From: Haematobia irritans
Lineage: Eukaryota; Arthropoda; Insecta; Diptera; Muscidae
Assembly (NCBI RefSeq): GCF_050003625.1
Contig: NC_134400.1
Span: 50,906,066-50,970,065, forward strand
Length of the DNA: 64,000 bases
Direction of reading: 5' to 3'
Part shown: piece by piece, positions 35,030 through 47,120 of the stretch
Layout of the letters: each line of letters opens with the position of its first letter
How positions within the stretch are numbered: the first letter of the stretch is position 1
Made by a program: the position numbers and the translations under genes
Notes under the pieces: model-generated
What the model saw: the letters and a program-made list of their open reading frames with translations, nothing else
What the model was told of the DNA's origin: nothing
Database searches by the model: none

Positions 35030-36345
35030 AAGGGTGATACGGTCAAGGGAAAACGCGTGTAAATTGGTGAAATCGTTTATTTAAAAAATCAAATTAAATT
35101 TCTTTTTCAAGTTCAATTAGTATAAAATTCAGGAAAAATATTCAGTTAGGCTTTCGCTTTTCCAAATCCGAATTGCCGGGCCTCACGCTTGACACCTGCC
35201 ATCAGATTTTGTACAGCCACCTTGTCCACCTTCTTCGCAGCAGAAAGCCAGTTTGCCTTGAACTACTGCTCGTCCTTAGCAGTTTTTTTTTTTTGGTTTC
35301 TTTAGGTTCCGCTTGACAATAGCCCAGTATTTCTCAATTGGGCGGAGCTCTGGCGTGTTGGGAGGGTTCTTGTCCTTGGGAACCACCTGCACGTTGTTGG
35401 CGGCGTACCACTCCATGGCCTTTTTACCGTAATGGCAAGATGCCAAATCCGGCCAAATCCGGCCAAAACAGTACGGAACAACCGTGTTTCTTCAGGAAAG
35501 GCAGCAGACGTTTATTCAAACACTCTTTCACGTAAATTTCTTAGTTGACAGTCCCGGAAGCTATGAAAATGCTGCTTTTCAAGCCACAGGTACAGATGGC
35601 TTGCCATACCAGATATTTCTTTGCGAACTTTGACAGTTTTATGTGCTTGAAAATATCTGCTACCTTTCCCCTTCCTTTTGCCGTATAAAACTCCTGTCCC
35701 GGAAGCTGCTTGTAGTCGGCTTTGACGTAGGTTTCGTCGTCCATTACCACGCAGTCAAACTTCGTCAGCATCGTCGTGTACAGCCTCCGGGATCGCGCTT
35801 TGGCCGTCGTATTTTGTTTATCATCGCGATTTGGAGTCACTACCTTCTTGTAAGTCGATAGTCCGGCTCGTTTTTTGGCTCGATGCACGGTTGTAGACGA
35901 TACACCCAGCTTATTTGCGGCATCTCGGAGAGAGAGGTTAGGGTTTCGCTTGAAACTACCGGCAACTCTCTTTGTCGTCTCAGCGGCTTCCGGTTTTCGA
36001 TTTCCCCCCGATCCAGACTTCCTGGCTGTCGACAAACGTTCTCCAAACACTTTAATTCTCCAAACATTTGTAGCGATTGATTTGGCAACTTTTAGCGATT
36101 TTGCCAGCTTTGCGTGCGAGTAGCTCGGATTTTCGCGATGCGCGAGCAAAATTTTGATACGCTGCTCTTCGTGCTTGGACGGCATTTTGACAACTGAAGA
36201 GTGAATTCCAAAATCAAAATAGGAGCAACATTCTACACACACACACACCTTCAAAATGAGGGGTGTTCAGGTTTTTTAAATGCAAAATTGAAAGAAATAC
36301 GTCAAGTTTATATTGACCATATCACCCTTTGACCGTATCACCCTT
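35030..36345 (-). mobile_element. Tc1/mariner DD37E-type element, copy A
   Basis: The TIRs are AAGGGTGATACGGTCAAGGG at the left and the inverted form at the right. The right end is doubled: ATCACCCTTTGACCGTATCA precedes the final CCCTT. TA flanks are at 35028-35029 and 36346-36347. It contains one transposase gene on the minus strand. Copy B is at 59288-60501. Confidence 0.85.
35142..36185 (-). pseudogene. DD37E transposase, copy A, broken
   Basis: The ATG at 36185 begins MPSKHEEQRIKILLAHREN. The N-terminal paired-type HTH region (LSLRDAANKLGVSSTTVHRA) is intact, followed by KKRAGLSTYKKVV and the first catalytic Asp in VVMDDETYVKAD. A CAA-to-TAA change at 35541-35543 stops it after FIASGTVN. 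Beyond that a 10-bp tandem duplication near 35450 and an expanded T run near 35282 break the frame. The second Asp and the Glu regions are still visible in shifted frames. In an active form this enzyme would cut and paste the element at TA sites in the nucleus. The best domain evidence for the C-terminal half comes from copy B. Confidence 0.88.
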
Positions 36346-36354
36346 TATCGCACA

Positions 36355-37772
36355 GAAAAAAATTTCTCGAAATATCAGCCAAATCGGTTCAGATTTAGAT
36401 ATAGCTCCCATATATAGCTTTCGCCCGATTTACACTCATTTGCCCACAGAGGCAAATTTTTCGCTCCGATTTAGTTGAAATTTTGCATGGGGTGTAGAAT
36501 TAGCATTGTAACTATGCCTGCCAAATTTGGTTGAAATCGGTTCAGATTTAGATATAGCTCCCATATATAGCTTTCGCCCGATTTACACTCATTTGCCCAC
36601 AGAGGCCAATTTTTCGCTTCGATTTAGTTGAAATTTTGCATGGGGAGTAGAATTAGCATTGTAACTATGCGTGCCAAATTTGGTTGAAATCGGTTCAGAT
36701 TTAGATATATCTCCCATATATAGCTTTCACCCGATTTACACTCATATGACCACAGAGGCCAATTTTTAACTCCGATTTAGTTGAAATTTTGCACAGGGAG
36801 TAGAATTAGCATTGTAACTATGCGTGCCAAATTTGGTTGAAATCGGTTCAGATTTGGATATATCTCCCATATATAGCTTTCGCCCGATTTACACTCATAT
36901 GACCACAGAGGCCAATTTTTAACTCCGATTTAGTTGAAGTTTTGCACAGAGAGTAGAATTAGCATTGTTGCTATGCGTGCCAAATTTGGTTTAAATCGGT
37001 TCAGATTTAGATATAGGTCCCATATATAGCTTTCGCCCGATTTACACTCATATGACCACAGAGGCCAATTTTTAACTCCGATTTAGTTGAAATATTGTAC
37101 AGGGAGTAGGATTAGCATTGTAACTATGCGTGCCACATTTGGTTGAAATCGGTTCAGATTTAGATATATCTCCCATATATAGATTTCGCCCTATTTACAC
37201 TCATATGACCACAGAGGCCAATTTTTAACTCCGATTTAGTTGAAGTTTTGCACAGAGAGTAGAATTAGCATTGTTGCTATGCATGCCAAATTTGGTTTAA
37301 ATCGGTTCAGATTTAGATATAGGTCCCATATATATGTTTTTCTGATTTCGACAAAAATGGTCAAAATACCAACATTTGCTTTGTAAAAGCCACTGCTTAG
37401 TCCAAAAGTTGTAAAATTGATTCTAATTTTCCTAAACTTCTAATACATATATATCGAGCGATAAATCATAAATAAACTTTTGCGAAGTTTCCTTAAAATT
37501 GCTTCAGATTTAAATGTTTCCCATATTTTTAACTAACATTGTGTTACACCCTAGTGCATTAGCCGACTTAAATTTTGAGTCTATAGATTTTGTAGAAGTC
37601 TATCAAATTCTGTCCAGATCGAGTGATATTTAAATGTATATATTTGGGACAAACCTTTATATATAGCCCCCAACACATTTGACGGATGTGATATGGTATC
37701 GAAAATTTAGATCTACAAAGTGGTGCAGGGTATAATATAGTCGGCCCCGCCCGACTTTAGACTTTCCTTACT
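36355..37772 (+). mobile_element. DINE-B element, 5' part missing
   Basis: Six very regular 153-bp units lie at 36364-37325; TCAGATTTAGATATAGC starts at about 36389, 36542, 36695 and onward. A segment matching 19394-19560 inverted follows (37345-37525). The 3' end is ATTGTGTTACACCC, GGTGCAGGGTATAATATAG, GTCGGCCCCGCCCGAC, ending near CTTACTGGTTTT. The Tc1 copy A insertion lies at its left edge. Confidence 0.65.
36389..37310 (+). repeat. 153-bp tandem array
   Basis: Start-to-start distances of 153 bp measured on AGATTTAGATATA. Units differ by only a few changes, so this array expanded recently compared with others. Confidence 0.85.
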
Positions 37773-39440
37773 GGTTTTTTTTTTAATTTTATTTTTATAG
37801 AAAGTTGAAGTACCTCTTAGTTGGAGAGGAATATTTTTAAAAAATCTACCAAAACATCAAGACTGCTACCAAACGGAAGGAAATCTACAATTTTTGATAG
37901 ATTTCTACCAACTGTGGCAACCGTGATCCTGAGGCCAGTACTTGAATAGGTTACAAACGAAATGTCAAGTTTAGAATACTCCATCCTATGATGAAGAATA
38001 TACGAAAATTAAGAATTATGTGCATTGTAAAACAATGAAGTTCCCCTACCTTACTATTTGTGGGAACAATTTCTTCCGTTTGAATCCACTGCTCTACAAA
38101 ATGTATGTGCATGGTATGTGTATATATTTGTGTATGTGTGTGTGTTTAATTATCGTATAGATGCGTAAATTGCATTAACAGAGGTATGTGGATAATTTAA
38201 TGCAAACATTTTGTGCACTTACACGTAACATAGCTTACATATCTGGCTATCATGTAGCTTAGCGTACATACCACATGAATACACAGAAAAAAAGTTTATC
38301 CAAATAGTTATTTAATTGAAATTGATTCAATCACGAAAATGATACTATCAATTACTATTCCAATTTGGCGTAAAAATACTTCATTAAATAAAGACTTTTT
38401 CGCTGCACATTTTAATAAATTTTTGATTAGATTCAATAAATAATTTGTCTTTGGATTTTGTTTTTGAATAATAACTGGAAAATTATGTGATTCAATTAAA
38501 TTTTATTTGCAATGAATGAGATATCTGATTGAATCTTACCACAAAGATATATTCCAATAGGCCATAGGGCATTACATTTTCGACACTCATTTTGCAAACA
38601 TTTTATTCTTTTGCGTGTACACACACATATATGTATGTGTATTATTTGCAATGTTCGAAATTCCCAGAATACATTTTGTTTGTTAAATTAATAAAGTTCA
38701 TAGTGTAGTGTTTGCGCCGGAGGAGTACAAAAATATTTGCACTTCCCAACCATGTAATTTACTCGATTCCTCCACCTCCACTCGTAACCAACACATTTGT
38801 AACCGGATTGCAATTGCAGTGTGATATTTAATTCCCTATTTCTACGAATCCTTAGATAATTTTATTCTACATGCATTTTCTATTACAAATGAAAAACAAT
38901 TTCATTAAAATATTTGTTCAGAGGTTTTTGTTATCATTTTACATTGTAAACATGATATATGGACGTGCATCTATCTATCCATGCATGTGTATGCAATGGA
39001 GAACATAAATACTAATTAATTGTACAAAACTTTTTGGTATTTAGATACGCAATTAAGTGCAAAAGATGTAAGAAGATTACACAAATACCTACTCAAATTT
39101 CCACGTACGAAGACGTAAATGTGTATACAATCTCTGTATAATGGTGCGGAGAGATAATTGTTTAGAGTATTACAGGAATATCAACATTATAAATGAGTTG
39201 TGGATCCACAGGCCGTGTGACAGATCATATATTCGGAAATATTTGGCAATGAATGAATGAAAGAAGGGCCACTATGAATATGGGCCCCAGATACTTCAAT
39301 AAATTAAATTTTCAAAATATGTACACTCGGCCGAAAATTCGGTCTGCCAGAATCTTATGTAATGCGTTGATAGGTCTACCAAAGACTGTCATCCTGGATT
39401 TTGGTAACACTTGCTGATGACAAATTGAAATTGAAATTTA
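37773..39440. other. AT-rich spacer with relics
   Basis: 37930-38005 has an eroded DINE-A 5' end (CAAACGAAATGTCAAG, CTCCATCCTATGATG). 38282-38560 starts CACAGAAAAAAAGTTTATCC and may be a MITE. 39325-39400 looks like an eroded DINE 3' end (CGGCCGAAAATTCGG). No gene is seen. Confidence 0.4.
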
Positions 39441-39450
39441 GCCCATATGG

Positions 39451-39515
39451 TTAGGTTAGGTGGCTGCCCGATAGTTCAGGCTAACTTAGACTATTCAGTA
39501 CATTGTGATACCAGC
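39451..39515 (-). mobile_element. SINE/LINE tail fragment
   Basis: GGTTAGGTTAGGTGGCTGCC, then CTTAGACTATTCAGTACATT. Only the last about 65 bp of the SINE or LINE tail is present, a severe 5' truncation. Confidence 0.75.
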
Positions 39516-39589
39516 ACATATGGAGTCGTTGTTTAATTAAAAAGGAATATTATATACCTATATAATATTCTTTTTTCTTCATCTGTTTA

Positions 39590-39690
39590 TATACAGGAGT
39601 CTATAAATAATTATAAATCGACATGAACCAATTTTCGCATGGTAGTTATAGCGCCAAATTTCAATCGGATCGAATGAAATCCACCAGAAG
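39590..39690 (-). mobile_element. DINE-A unit relic
   Basis: AATTATAAATCGACATGAAC and ATCGGATCGAATGAAAT correspond to one eroded 153-bp unit. Confidence 0.45.
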
Positions 39691-39799
39691 TCAAATTCTC
39701 GGTAGTCCATTAGCTAAAAATTAATAGACTGAACTTATAGGTGCAATTAATGTTGTTTGTTAAAAAAAGCAATAAAAAAATCTAATATCAAAATAACTA

Positions 39800-41082
39800 G
39801 ACTAAAAGTAGTTCCACGCACAACTTTAAAAGCACTTCAAAAAATGTCCTCACAAAGAAGTTAATTTTATCTACACTGGAAGTTGTTTTAATTCAATTTT
39901 TTGTAACTCGTTTTTTCATATTTTAATGGGTAATTTTTTGTTTTCTTACAAACTGTCAAATGCAAAATGCTAAATCCATACTAAAACAAGTAAGTAAAGT
40001 AGAAAGTCGGGCGGGCCCGACTATATCATACCCTAAACCACGCCTACTGAATTACAAAACATAAGCATTTGTGGGTTAACATTGGAATAGGTTTGGGAGA
40101 TAAACCGTATTTCCATATTTAAGAACATTAAGGGGTACATATTTATGGTAGTTTTATCACAATCTGAACAGAAATGTGTGATATTATAATGTAGTTGATT
40201 TTGCGAACAGAGAGTTAGCATGCCACTAATATTGATTCCATTATTAAAAAAAAGAGGAAGTCACTCAATTATTTTGGGTAATAAATCTAAAGTCGTGAAA
40301 ATTGGCCAATATGTTATATTTATGTCTAAATACGATAGTCCAATACGTCAAAATTTGAGTAACATTAGTTAATAAATAAGAGTATTATAGCCACATTTTG
40401 GAAAATCGAGCTATATGTAATCTGAACCAATTTGGATAATATTTTGCAGGTTTGATTTGTACCACAGAAGGTTACCTTTTGCTAAATTTGAGTAAGATCA
40501 GTTAACAAATGATGCCTCTATGGTCAAAAAAATGGCTATTAAGGGCAAATTTTTCAAAATCGTGCAATACATATGGGGGCAATATTTGATCCGATTTCTT
40601 CCAAATTCAATAGTGTTCGTCCTTGTGGCCAAAAAACACCCTGTACCAAATTTCATCAAAATCGGTTCATAATTGCGACCGGAATCCTGCGAACAATAAA
40701 TACATGGACAGACGTACGGACGGACGGACGGACACCAAGCGCTAGATCGACTCAGGAGGTGATTCTGAGTCGATCGGTATATATTTTATGGGGTCTAAAA
40801 TCAATATTATAGGTAGGCATATTTTTTGGCAGATCAAAGTTATTATACCCTGGTTTAGAGTATAAAAATCGATAATTTTTGAAAATATTCATGTGCAAAC
40901 GTTTTAGACAAGCGTTAGAATGCATTAAAAATCACATACAAATTCAGTGCAACGGCTGTTGAAATGGTGGATATCCGTCCTATGACAAGTTCATATTACA
41001 TTCATCGCTTCTCTGCCAATTTTGCACTACTTCCGGACCCAAAAAGAACATTTTCATAACTTGCGACGCTTTGTTGCAGCAT
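39800..41082. mobile_element. MITE-2 copy split by a DINE-D
   Basis: The left part shows CACAACTTTAAAAGCACTTC and GTTTTAATTCAATTTTTTG, shared with 45405-45500. The right part shows AGACAAGCGTTAGAATGC, CAACGGCTGTTGAAATGG and TTGCGACGCTTTGTTGC. The interruption is exactly the DINE-D at 39985-40867. Confidence 0.7.
39985..40867 (-). mobile_element. DINE-D element
   Basis: It starts at the 3' end AACAAGTAAGTAAAGTAG with the hairpin GTCGGGCGGGCCCGAC, then TATATCATACCCTAAACC. Units near 40380-40700 are fewer and more diverged. The core is GGACGGACGGACGGACACC at 40715. The 5' end has TTATACCCTGGTTTAGAG. Confidence 0.65.
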
Positions 41083-42184
41083 TATTAAAATATTCATTTA
41101 TGTTTTTTATACCCTAAACCACATAGTGGTCAGGGTATAATAAGTTTGATCTGCCAAAAAAATGTGCCTACCAGAAATATTGATTTTAGACCCCATAAAA
41201 TATATACCGATCGACTCAGAATCACCTCCTGAGTCGATCTAGCGCTTGGTGTCCGTCCGTCCGTCTGTCCATGTATTTGTTGTTCACAGGATTCCAGTCG
41301 CAATTATTAACTGATTTTGATGAAATTTGGTACAGGGAGTTTTCTGGGCACAAGGAAATCGGATCAAATTTAGATATAGTTCCCATATATAGATTTCGAC
41401 AAATGGGGTCACGTTGGGTTGTTTTTAAACGGGTCGTCACCAAATTTGACAAAAGTAATCTCTTTCATCGCCCTTCAAGTCTGCAAAATTTCATCCAAAT
41501 CGGTTCAGGTTTAGATATAGTAAGTATCGCCCGATTTTCCCAAATTTGGCCACAAAACCTTTATTTATCAACCGATCTTACTCAAAGTTGGCTAAATGTA
41601 GTCTTCTATAGCACTTACTATATGTGCAAAAAATCATCGAAATCGGTTCAGATTTAGATATAGCTGCCATATATATGTATACCTCGATTTTCCCAAATTT
41701 GGCCATAGAACCCTTATTTATTAACTGATCTTACTCAAAGTTGGCTAGATTCAGTCCTCTATAGTACTAACTATATGTGCAAAATTTCATCGAAATCGGT
41801 TCAGATTTAGATATAGCTCCCATATATGTATCGCCCAATTTTGAAAAATTCGCCCTTATAACCTTATGTTTGACCATATAGGCCTCATTTCTTAACTGAT
41901 CTTACTCAAATCTTGCACAAGGTAACCTTTCGTGGTATTAATTAAACTCGCAAAACATTATGCAAATTGGTTCAGATTTACATATAGCTTCCATATACAT
42001 GCATCGCTCGATTTTTGAAAATTTGGCCATTGTACTCTTATTTATTAACCAATGTTACTCAAATTTCAAATTTTGATGTACTAGCCGATCGTATTTATAC
42101 GTACTTGTAGCTCTTTCGTAAGAATATTGCTCGATTTTTACAAATTTGGTTTTATTACCCACAATAATTTAGCGATTTTCTCTT

Positions 42185-43910
42185 TTTATACCCTCCATCA
42201 TAGGATGGGGGTATATTAACTTTGTCATTCCGTTTGTAACACATCGAAATATTGCTCTTAGACCCCATAAAGTATATATATTCTGGGTCGTGGTGAAATT
42301 CTGAGTCGATCTAAGCATGTCCGTCCGTCCGTCCGTCCGTCCGTCTGTTGAAATCACGCTAACTTCCGAACGAAACAAGCTATCGACTTGAAACTTGGCA
42401 CAAGTAGTTGTTATCGATGTAGGTCGGATGGTATTGAAAATGGGCCATATCGGTCCACTTTTACGTATAGCCCCCATATAAAGGGACCCTCAGATTTGGC
42501 TTGTGGAGCCTCTAAAAGAAGCATATTTCATCCGATCCGGCTGAAATTTGGTATATGGTGTTGGTATATGTTCTCTAACAACCATGGAAAAATTGGTCCA
42601 CATCGGTCCATAATTATATATAGCCCCCATATAAACCGATTCCCAGATTTATCTTGCGGAGTCTAAAAGAGAAGCAAATTTCATCCGATCCGGCTGAAAT
42701 TTGGTACATGGTGTTGGTATATGGTCTCTAACAACCATGCTAAAATTGGTCCACATCGGTCCATAATTATATATAGCGCCCATAGAAACCGATCCCCAGA
42801 TTTGGGTTGCGGAGCCTCAAAGAGAAGCAAATTTCATCCGATCCGCCTGAAATTTGGTACATTATATTGGTATATGGTCTCTAACAACCATGCAAAAATT
42901 GGTCCACATCGGTTCATAATTATATATAGCCCCCATATAAACCGATCCCCAGATTTGGCTTGCGAAGTCTCCAAGAGAAGCAAATTTCATCCAATCCGGT
43001 TGTAATGTGGAACATGGTGTTAGTATATGATCTTTAACAACCGTGGCAGAATTGGTCCATATCGGTCCATAATTATATATAGCCCCCATATAAAACGTTC
43101 TCCAGATTTGACCTCCGGAGCCTCTTGGAGGAGCAAAATTCATCCGATCGGTTCAAATTAGGAACGTGGTGTTAGTATATGGTCGCTAACAACCATACCA
43201 AAATTGGTACAATCACACAAAAATTGGTTCATATCGGCTCATAATCATGGTTGCCACTAGAGCCAAAAATAATCTACCAAAATTTTATTTCTATAGAAAA
43301 TTTTGTCAAAATTTTATTTCTAGAGAAAATTTTGTTAAAATTTTATTCGGTTCTAATAAAATTTTCATCATTGTCAGAATTTTATTTCTATAGAAAATTT
43401 TGTCAAAATTTTATTTCTATCATGGTTATATAGAAAATTTTGTTCAAATTTTATTCGGTTCATAATCATGGTTGCCACTCGAGCCAAAAATAATCTACCA
43501 ATATTTTATTTCTATAGAAATTTGTTTTTTAAATTTTATTTCTGTAGAAATTTTTGTCAAAATTTTCTTTCTATAAAAAATTTTGTCAAAATTTTAATTT
43601 CTATAGAAAATTTTGTGAAAATTTTATTTCTATAGAAAATTTTGTTAAAATTTTATTTCTACTTTTTCAAAATGAATTATATACGTATTGGATCGATCTT
43701 TTTTGATTTAATATATACCACGTATGGACTTACATACAATTTAGAAGATGGTGTTAGGAGGTTTTAAGATACCTTGCCATCGGCAAGCGTTACCGCAACT
43801 TAAGTAATTCGATTGTGGATGGCAGTGTTTAGAAGAAGTTTCTACGCAATCCATGATGGAGGGTACATAAGCTTCGGCCTGGCCGAACTTACGGCCGTAT
43901 ATACTTGTTT
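42185..43910 (+). mobile_element. DINE-A element, complete, nested
   Basis: The order is the same as 27566-29220: 5' hairpin, core with five GTCC repeats, about five units, minisatellite (43275-43670), 3' hairpin TTCGGCCTGGCCGAA and ATACTTGTTT. It resembles 27566-29220 closely even in the interruptions of the minisatellite, so the two belong to one subfamily. Confidence 0.72.
43275..43670 (+). repeat. 29-bp palindromic minisatellite in a DINE-A
   Basis: About a dozen units with the GGTTCATAATCATGG interruptions. Confidence 0.85.
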
Positions 43911-43968
43911 AATAATGGGCTCAATATTAGTGGCATACTAACCCCGTAGGTGCAATATCAACTACAGC

Positions 43969-44750
43969 CAGTGTTGCTAGAAGTAGGTGACATTCCCTAT
44001 ATGTAGGTTTTTTCTAATATTTAGCGTCTTGTAGGGACGTAGGGCCACAATGTAGGGACATTTTGTAATCATTTTTACATTTTGGTGGCTCTAGAGGAGG
44101 TAATTAAAAGCCGGCAAGGCTTGATCTTTAACAATGCGTGGTAACAACAGTTACCACTCGTGCCAAAAAAAAAAAAATCTAACAAAATTTGAAGATTACC
44201 ACAAATTACAACAAATCTACCAAACAAATATTTCTATAGAAATTTTTGTCAAAACTTTATTCCTATAGAAAATTTTGTCAACATTTTATTTCTTTAGAAA
44301 ATTTTGTCAAAATTGTATCTCTAAAGAAATTTTTTCAAAATATTATTTCTATAAAAATTTTTTTCAAAATGTTATTTCTATGTAATTTTTTCTCAAAATT
44401 TTATTTCTATAGAATTTATTATCAAAATTTTATTTCTATAGAAAAATTTATCAAAAAAATCAGTTTATAGATTTTATTTCTATAGAGATTTAACAAAAAA
44501 AAAATTCTATTTTTAGTAGAATTCTACCAACTGTGGCAACTGTGGTGATAATACAAATTTATTTTCTAGGTTAAATACGTTGCATTTTCATGTTTTAAGA
44601 TAATAAAGTACTTAGAACCATTCTGTTTTGTAAAATTTGTTTAAATTTAACGAAAAATATACTAGGGAAAATTGTTTGGGATTGTATCGGAAAGTAGGGA
44701 ACTTTTTTTGTCCTTGTAGGGTAAACCGAACAGTTTCCCTGGCAACACTG
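43969..44750. mobile_element. hAT-type MITE
   Basis: The ends are CAGTGTTGCTAG and CTGGCAACACTG. The 8-bp flanks ACTACAGC and ACTATGAG agree only partly. Repeats of TGTAGGGAC type lie at both subterminal regions. The centre holds a 29-bp minisatellite (44230-44490). A second copy of this MITE starts at 63897, at the same place in another DINE-D. Confidence 0.7.
44230..44490 (+). repeat. 29-bp minisatellite in a hAT MITE
   Basis: About eight diverged units. Confidence 0.8.
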
Positions 44751-45101
44751 ACTATGAGCTATAGTCAGATTGATACAAAGCACCCATAAACATGTACCCC
44801 TTAATTTTCTTAAATATGCAACTGCGGTTTATCTCCCATACCTATATCAATGTTACCCCACAAATGCTTATGTTTACTAATTCAGTAAGGGTGGTTTAGG
44901 GTATGATATAGTCGGCCCCGCCTGACTTTCTACTTTACTTACTTGTTTTTATTTAAATTGACTAAAAATCAGACCAAAACAAAATAATAAAGGAGTTTTA
45001 GTTATTAAACTAAACATAAATTTAGGAACTTAAATCGTAAGTTCAACCACAGCGTTATTTCATAAATATCCGACTTCAAACATTCAATTATAATAAAGAC
45101 A

Positions 45102-45111
45102 CTAACTAACA
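45102..45111. repeat. TSD of SINE, left
   Basis: CTAACTAACA, repeated at 46010-46019. Confidence 0.75.
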
Positions 45112-46009
45112 CCGTGGTGCAATGGTTAGCATGCCCGCCTTCGTGGGTTCGATTCCTGCTACGACCGAACACCAAAAAGTTTTTCAGCGGTGGATTATCC
45201 CACCTCAGTAATTCTGGTGACATTTCTGAGGATTTCAAAGCTTCCCTAAGTGGTTTCACTGGAATGTGGAACGCCGTTCGGACTCGGCTATAAAAAGGAG
45301 GTCCCTTGTCATTGAGCTTAACATGGAATCGGGCAGCACTCAGTGATAAGAGAGAAGTTCACCACTGTGGTATCACAACCCAGCAAAAAAATTTGGAAGT
45401 TCTTCCAAAGGCACAACTTTAAAAGCACTTCCAGAAGATGCACTCCCAATGATGTTCTTTATTTTAACTATCCAGGAAGTTCTTTTAATTCAATTTTTTA
45501 TAACGTGGTTTTTTCATACTTATAATGGGTAATGTTAACTTTTTATTTTGTTTCAAATAAGTTAAAAACAGAGTAAGAATTCATAAAATGGTACAAGTCA
45601 TTTAAATTTTCTCGAAAAAAATGCTAAATCCAACTGAAAAAATTGTGAGTTTTTGAAAATATTTGAGGTCAAACGTTTCCGACAAGCGTTAGAATCCACT
45701 AAAAATTATAAAAAATTATAACAATTATTTATTTGACAAAATATCAAAAAATTTTTTAATTTACATCCAAAATATTGAATTCGGATCACACCTAAAGAAG
45801 TGATGCAAATTCAGTGCAACGGCTGTTGAAATGGAGAACTTCCGTCCAATGACAAGCCCATGTTAAATTCATCGCTTCTGCGTCAATTTTGCACCACTTC
45901 TTGATCCAAAAAGAACATTTTCAGTACTTTTTTGGCGACGCTTTTTTTGCTGGGAATGGACTGAATAGTCTAAGTGAGCCTGATACATCGGGCTGCCACA
46001 TAACCTAAC
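45112..46009 (+). mobile_element. tRNA-headed SINE split by a MITE
   Basis: The head carries GTGGTGCAATGGTTAGCATG and GGTTCGATTCC but lacks about ten bases of the anticodon arm region. The body runs to GTGGTATCACAA at 45378, is broken by the MITE at 45379-45955, and resumes with AATGGACTGAATAGTC to the CCTAA tail. A 10-bp TSD flanks the whole. Confidence 0.9.
45379..45955. mobile_element. MITE-2, complete copy in a SINE
   Basis: The terminal inverted repeats are CCCAGCAAAAAAA and TTTTTTTGCTGGG. It is 577 bp. The interrupted SINE word CACAATGGAC shows a 2-bp AA duplication at the borders. Internal landmarks CAACGGCTGTTGAAATGG and TTTTTTGGCGACGC are shared with the copies at 11390 and 39800. 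There is no ORF. Confidence 0.8.
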
Positions 46010-46019
46010 CTAACTAACA
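46010..46019. repeat. TSD of SINE, right
   Basis: CTAACTAACA, the partner of 45102-45111. Confidence 0.75.
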
Positions 46020-46556
46020 ATTTTGTGCGACTTTTGTGTTGGCTATATACAATTATGAACACGAGTCTACCGAAAATGGCAGATTTTTTACTGTTTAGTA
46101 GATTGGTAGAATTCTTGATGTTTTGGAAGATTTTGCAAGCAACTAACATAAATAAGAGGAATCATAATTTTTCTATAGAAATAACATTTTGACAAAATTT
46201 TCTACAGAAATAACATTTTGACAAAATTTTCGATAGAAATAAAATTTTGGCAACATTTTCTATAGAAATAAAATTTTGACAAAAGTTACTATGGCAATAA
46301 AATTTGGCTTGAGTGGCAATCGTTATTTTTCTGTGATTGGGGATCGGTTTATCTGGGGGCTATATATAATTATAGATCGATACGGACCAACTTGACATGG
46401 TTGTTATCGGCCATATACTAGCGCAATGTACCAAATTTCAACCGGATCGAATGAAATTTGCTCCTTCAAGGGGTTCGGAGGTCAAATCTGGGGATCGGTT
46501 TATATGGGGGCTATATAAAATTACGAACCGATATGGACCAATTTGTGCACTGTTCA
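46020..46556 (-). mobile_element. DINE-A relic
   Basis: Minisatellite units in reverse sense (46165-46300), then one and a half 153-bp units (TATAATTATAGATCGATACG, GGGGATCGGTTTATATGG). Both ends are missing. Confidence 0.55.
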
Positions 46557-46858
46557 CCCTCAAAAAAAAATCGCTTCTCTAACATATGTTCCAAACATAT
46601 TTTGTAGGAAGCACATATATTATTGGATACTGCCAAAACATTAATATGTTTGTTTTATGTGAACATATTATATGTTTGGAAGCATTTTCAGCCCAAAAAT
46701 ATTATATGCTTAGAAGAATTTTCCCCAAAGAAGATTGTGCTCATTCCCTCACATAATTTTCACTTCCACGAAATTTTTTAGTTCTTGGCACCCTTTTCTG
46801 TAATACAAATAATGTTGAAGAAATTACTCAATTTTATAATTTTTCAAGTTTACCTTTC

Positions 46859-46930
46859 GCCTGGACGGAGATTCGAACCGAGGACCATACAGTTTGTAAG
46901 CCAACACACTATCCACTTGGCTACGTAGCT
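46859..46930 (-). promoter_or_regulatory. tRNA-like Pol III promoter, leftward
   Basis: Read on the minus strand it is 72 nt with an A-box-like TAGCCAAGTGG, the B box GGTTCGAATCT and a tRNA-like overall length. It is not folded as a convincing functional tRNA. Its sequence is unrelated to the SINE head. Confidence 0.65.
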
Positions 46931-47044
46931 GTTATAGTCACCAGTAGACAATTATCGTTATAAGTTACATTTATATAGCATAGTTTGCAGCGCCCACGAG
47001 CCCATGCAAACATAACATTATTTAACAAAAACATATATTTGTTG

Positions 47045-47120
47045 GCCACGTGGAGCAGTGGTTAGCATGTCTGCCTTGCATGCCAAGGGTGGTGGGTTCA
47101 ATCCCTGCTCCGACCGAACA
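47045..47120 (+). promoter_or_regulatory. tRNA-like Pol III promoter, rightward (SINE head type)
   Basis: GGAGCAGTGGTTAGCATG and GGGTTCAATCCC, then CGACCGAACACC. This is homologous to the head of the CCTAA-tailed SINE but attached to a different body. Confidence 0.7.

Larger units (their letters stand above)
41107..44949 (+). mobile_element. DINE-D element carrying a DINE-A and a hAT MITE
   Basis: The 5' hairpin is TATACCCTAAACCACATAG then GTGGTCAGGGTATAA. The core is GTCCGTCCGTCTGTCC at 41252. Units run from about 41340 to 42080. A DINE-A is inserted at 42185-43910 and a hAT MITE lies at 43969-44750. The 3' end is GGTTTAGGGTATGATATAG, GTCGGCCCCGCCTGAC and CTTACTTGTTTTT. Confidence 0.65.

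Noticed and set aside
35338..36123. Plus-strand frames across the Tc1 copies
   Set aside because: Antisense to the transposase pseudogene and repeated in both copies. These are shadows.
46859..47120. Genuine tRNA genes
   Set aside because: The cloverleaf is imperfect, the copies are part of a repeated element, and the plus-strand one matches the SINE head.
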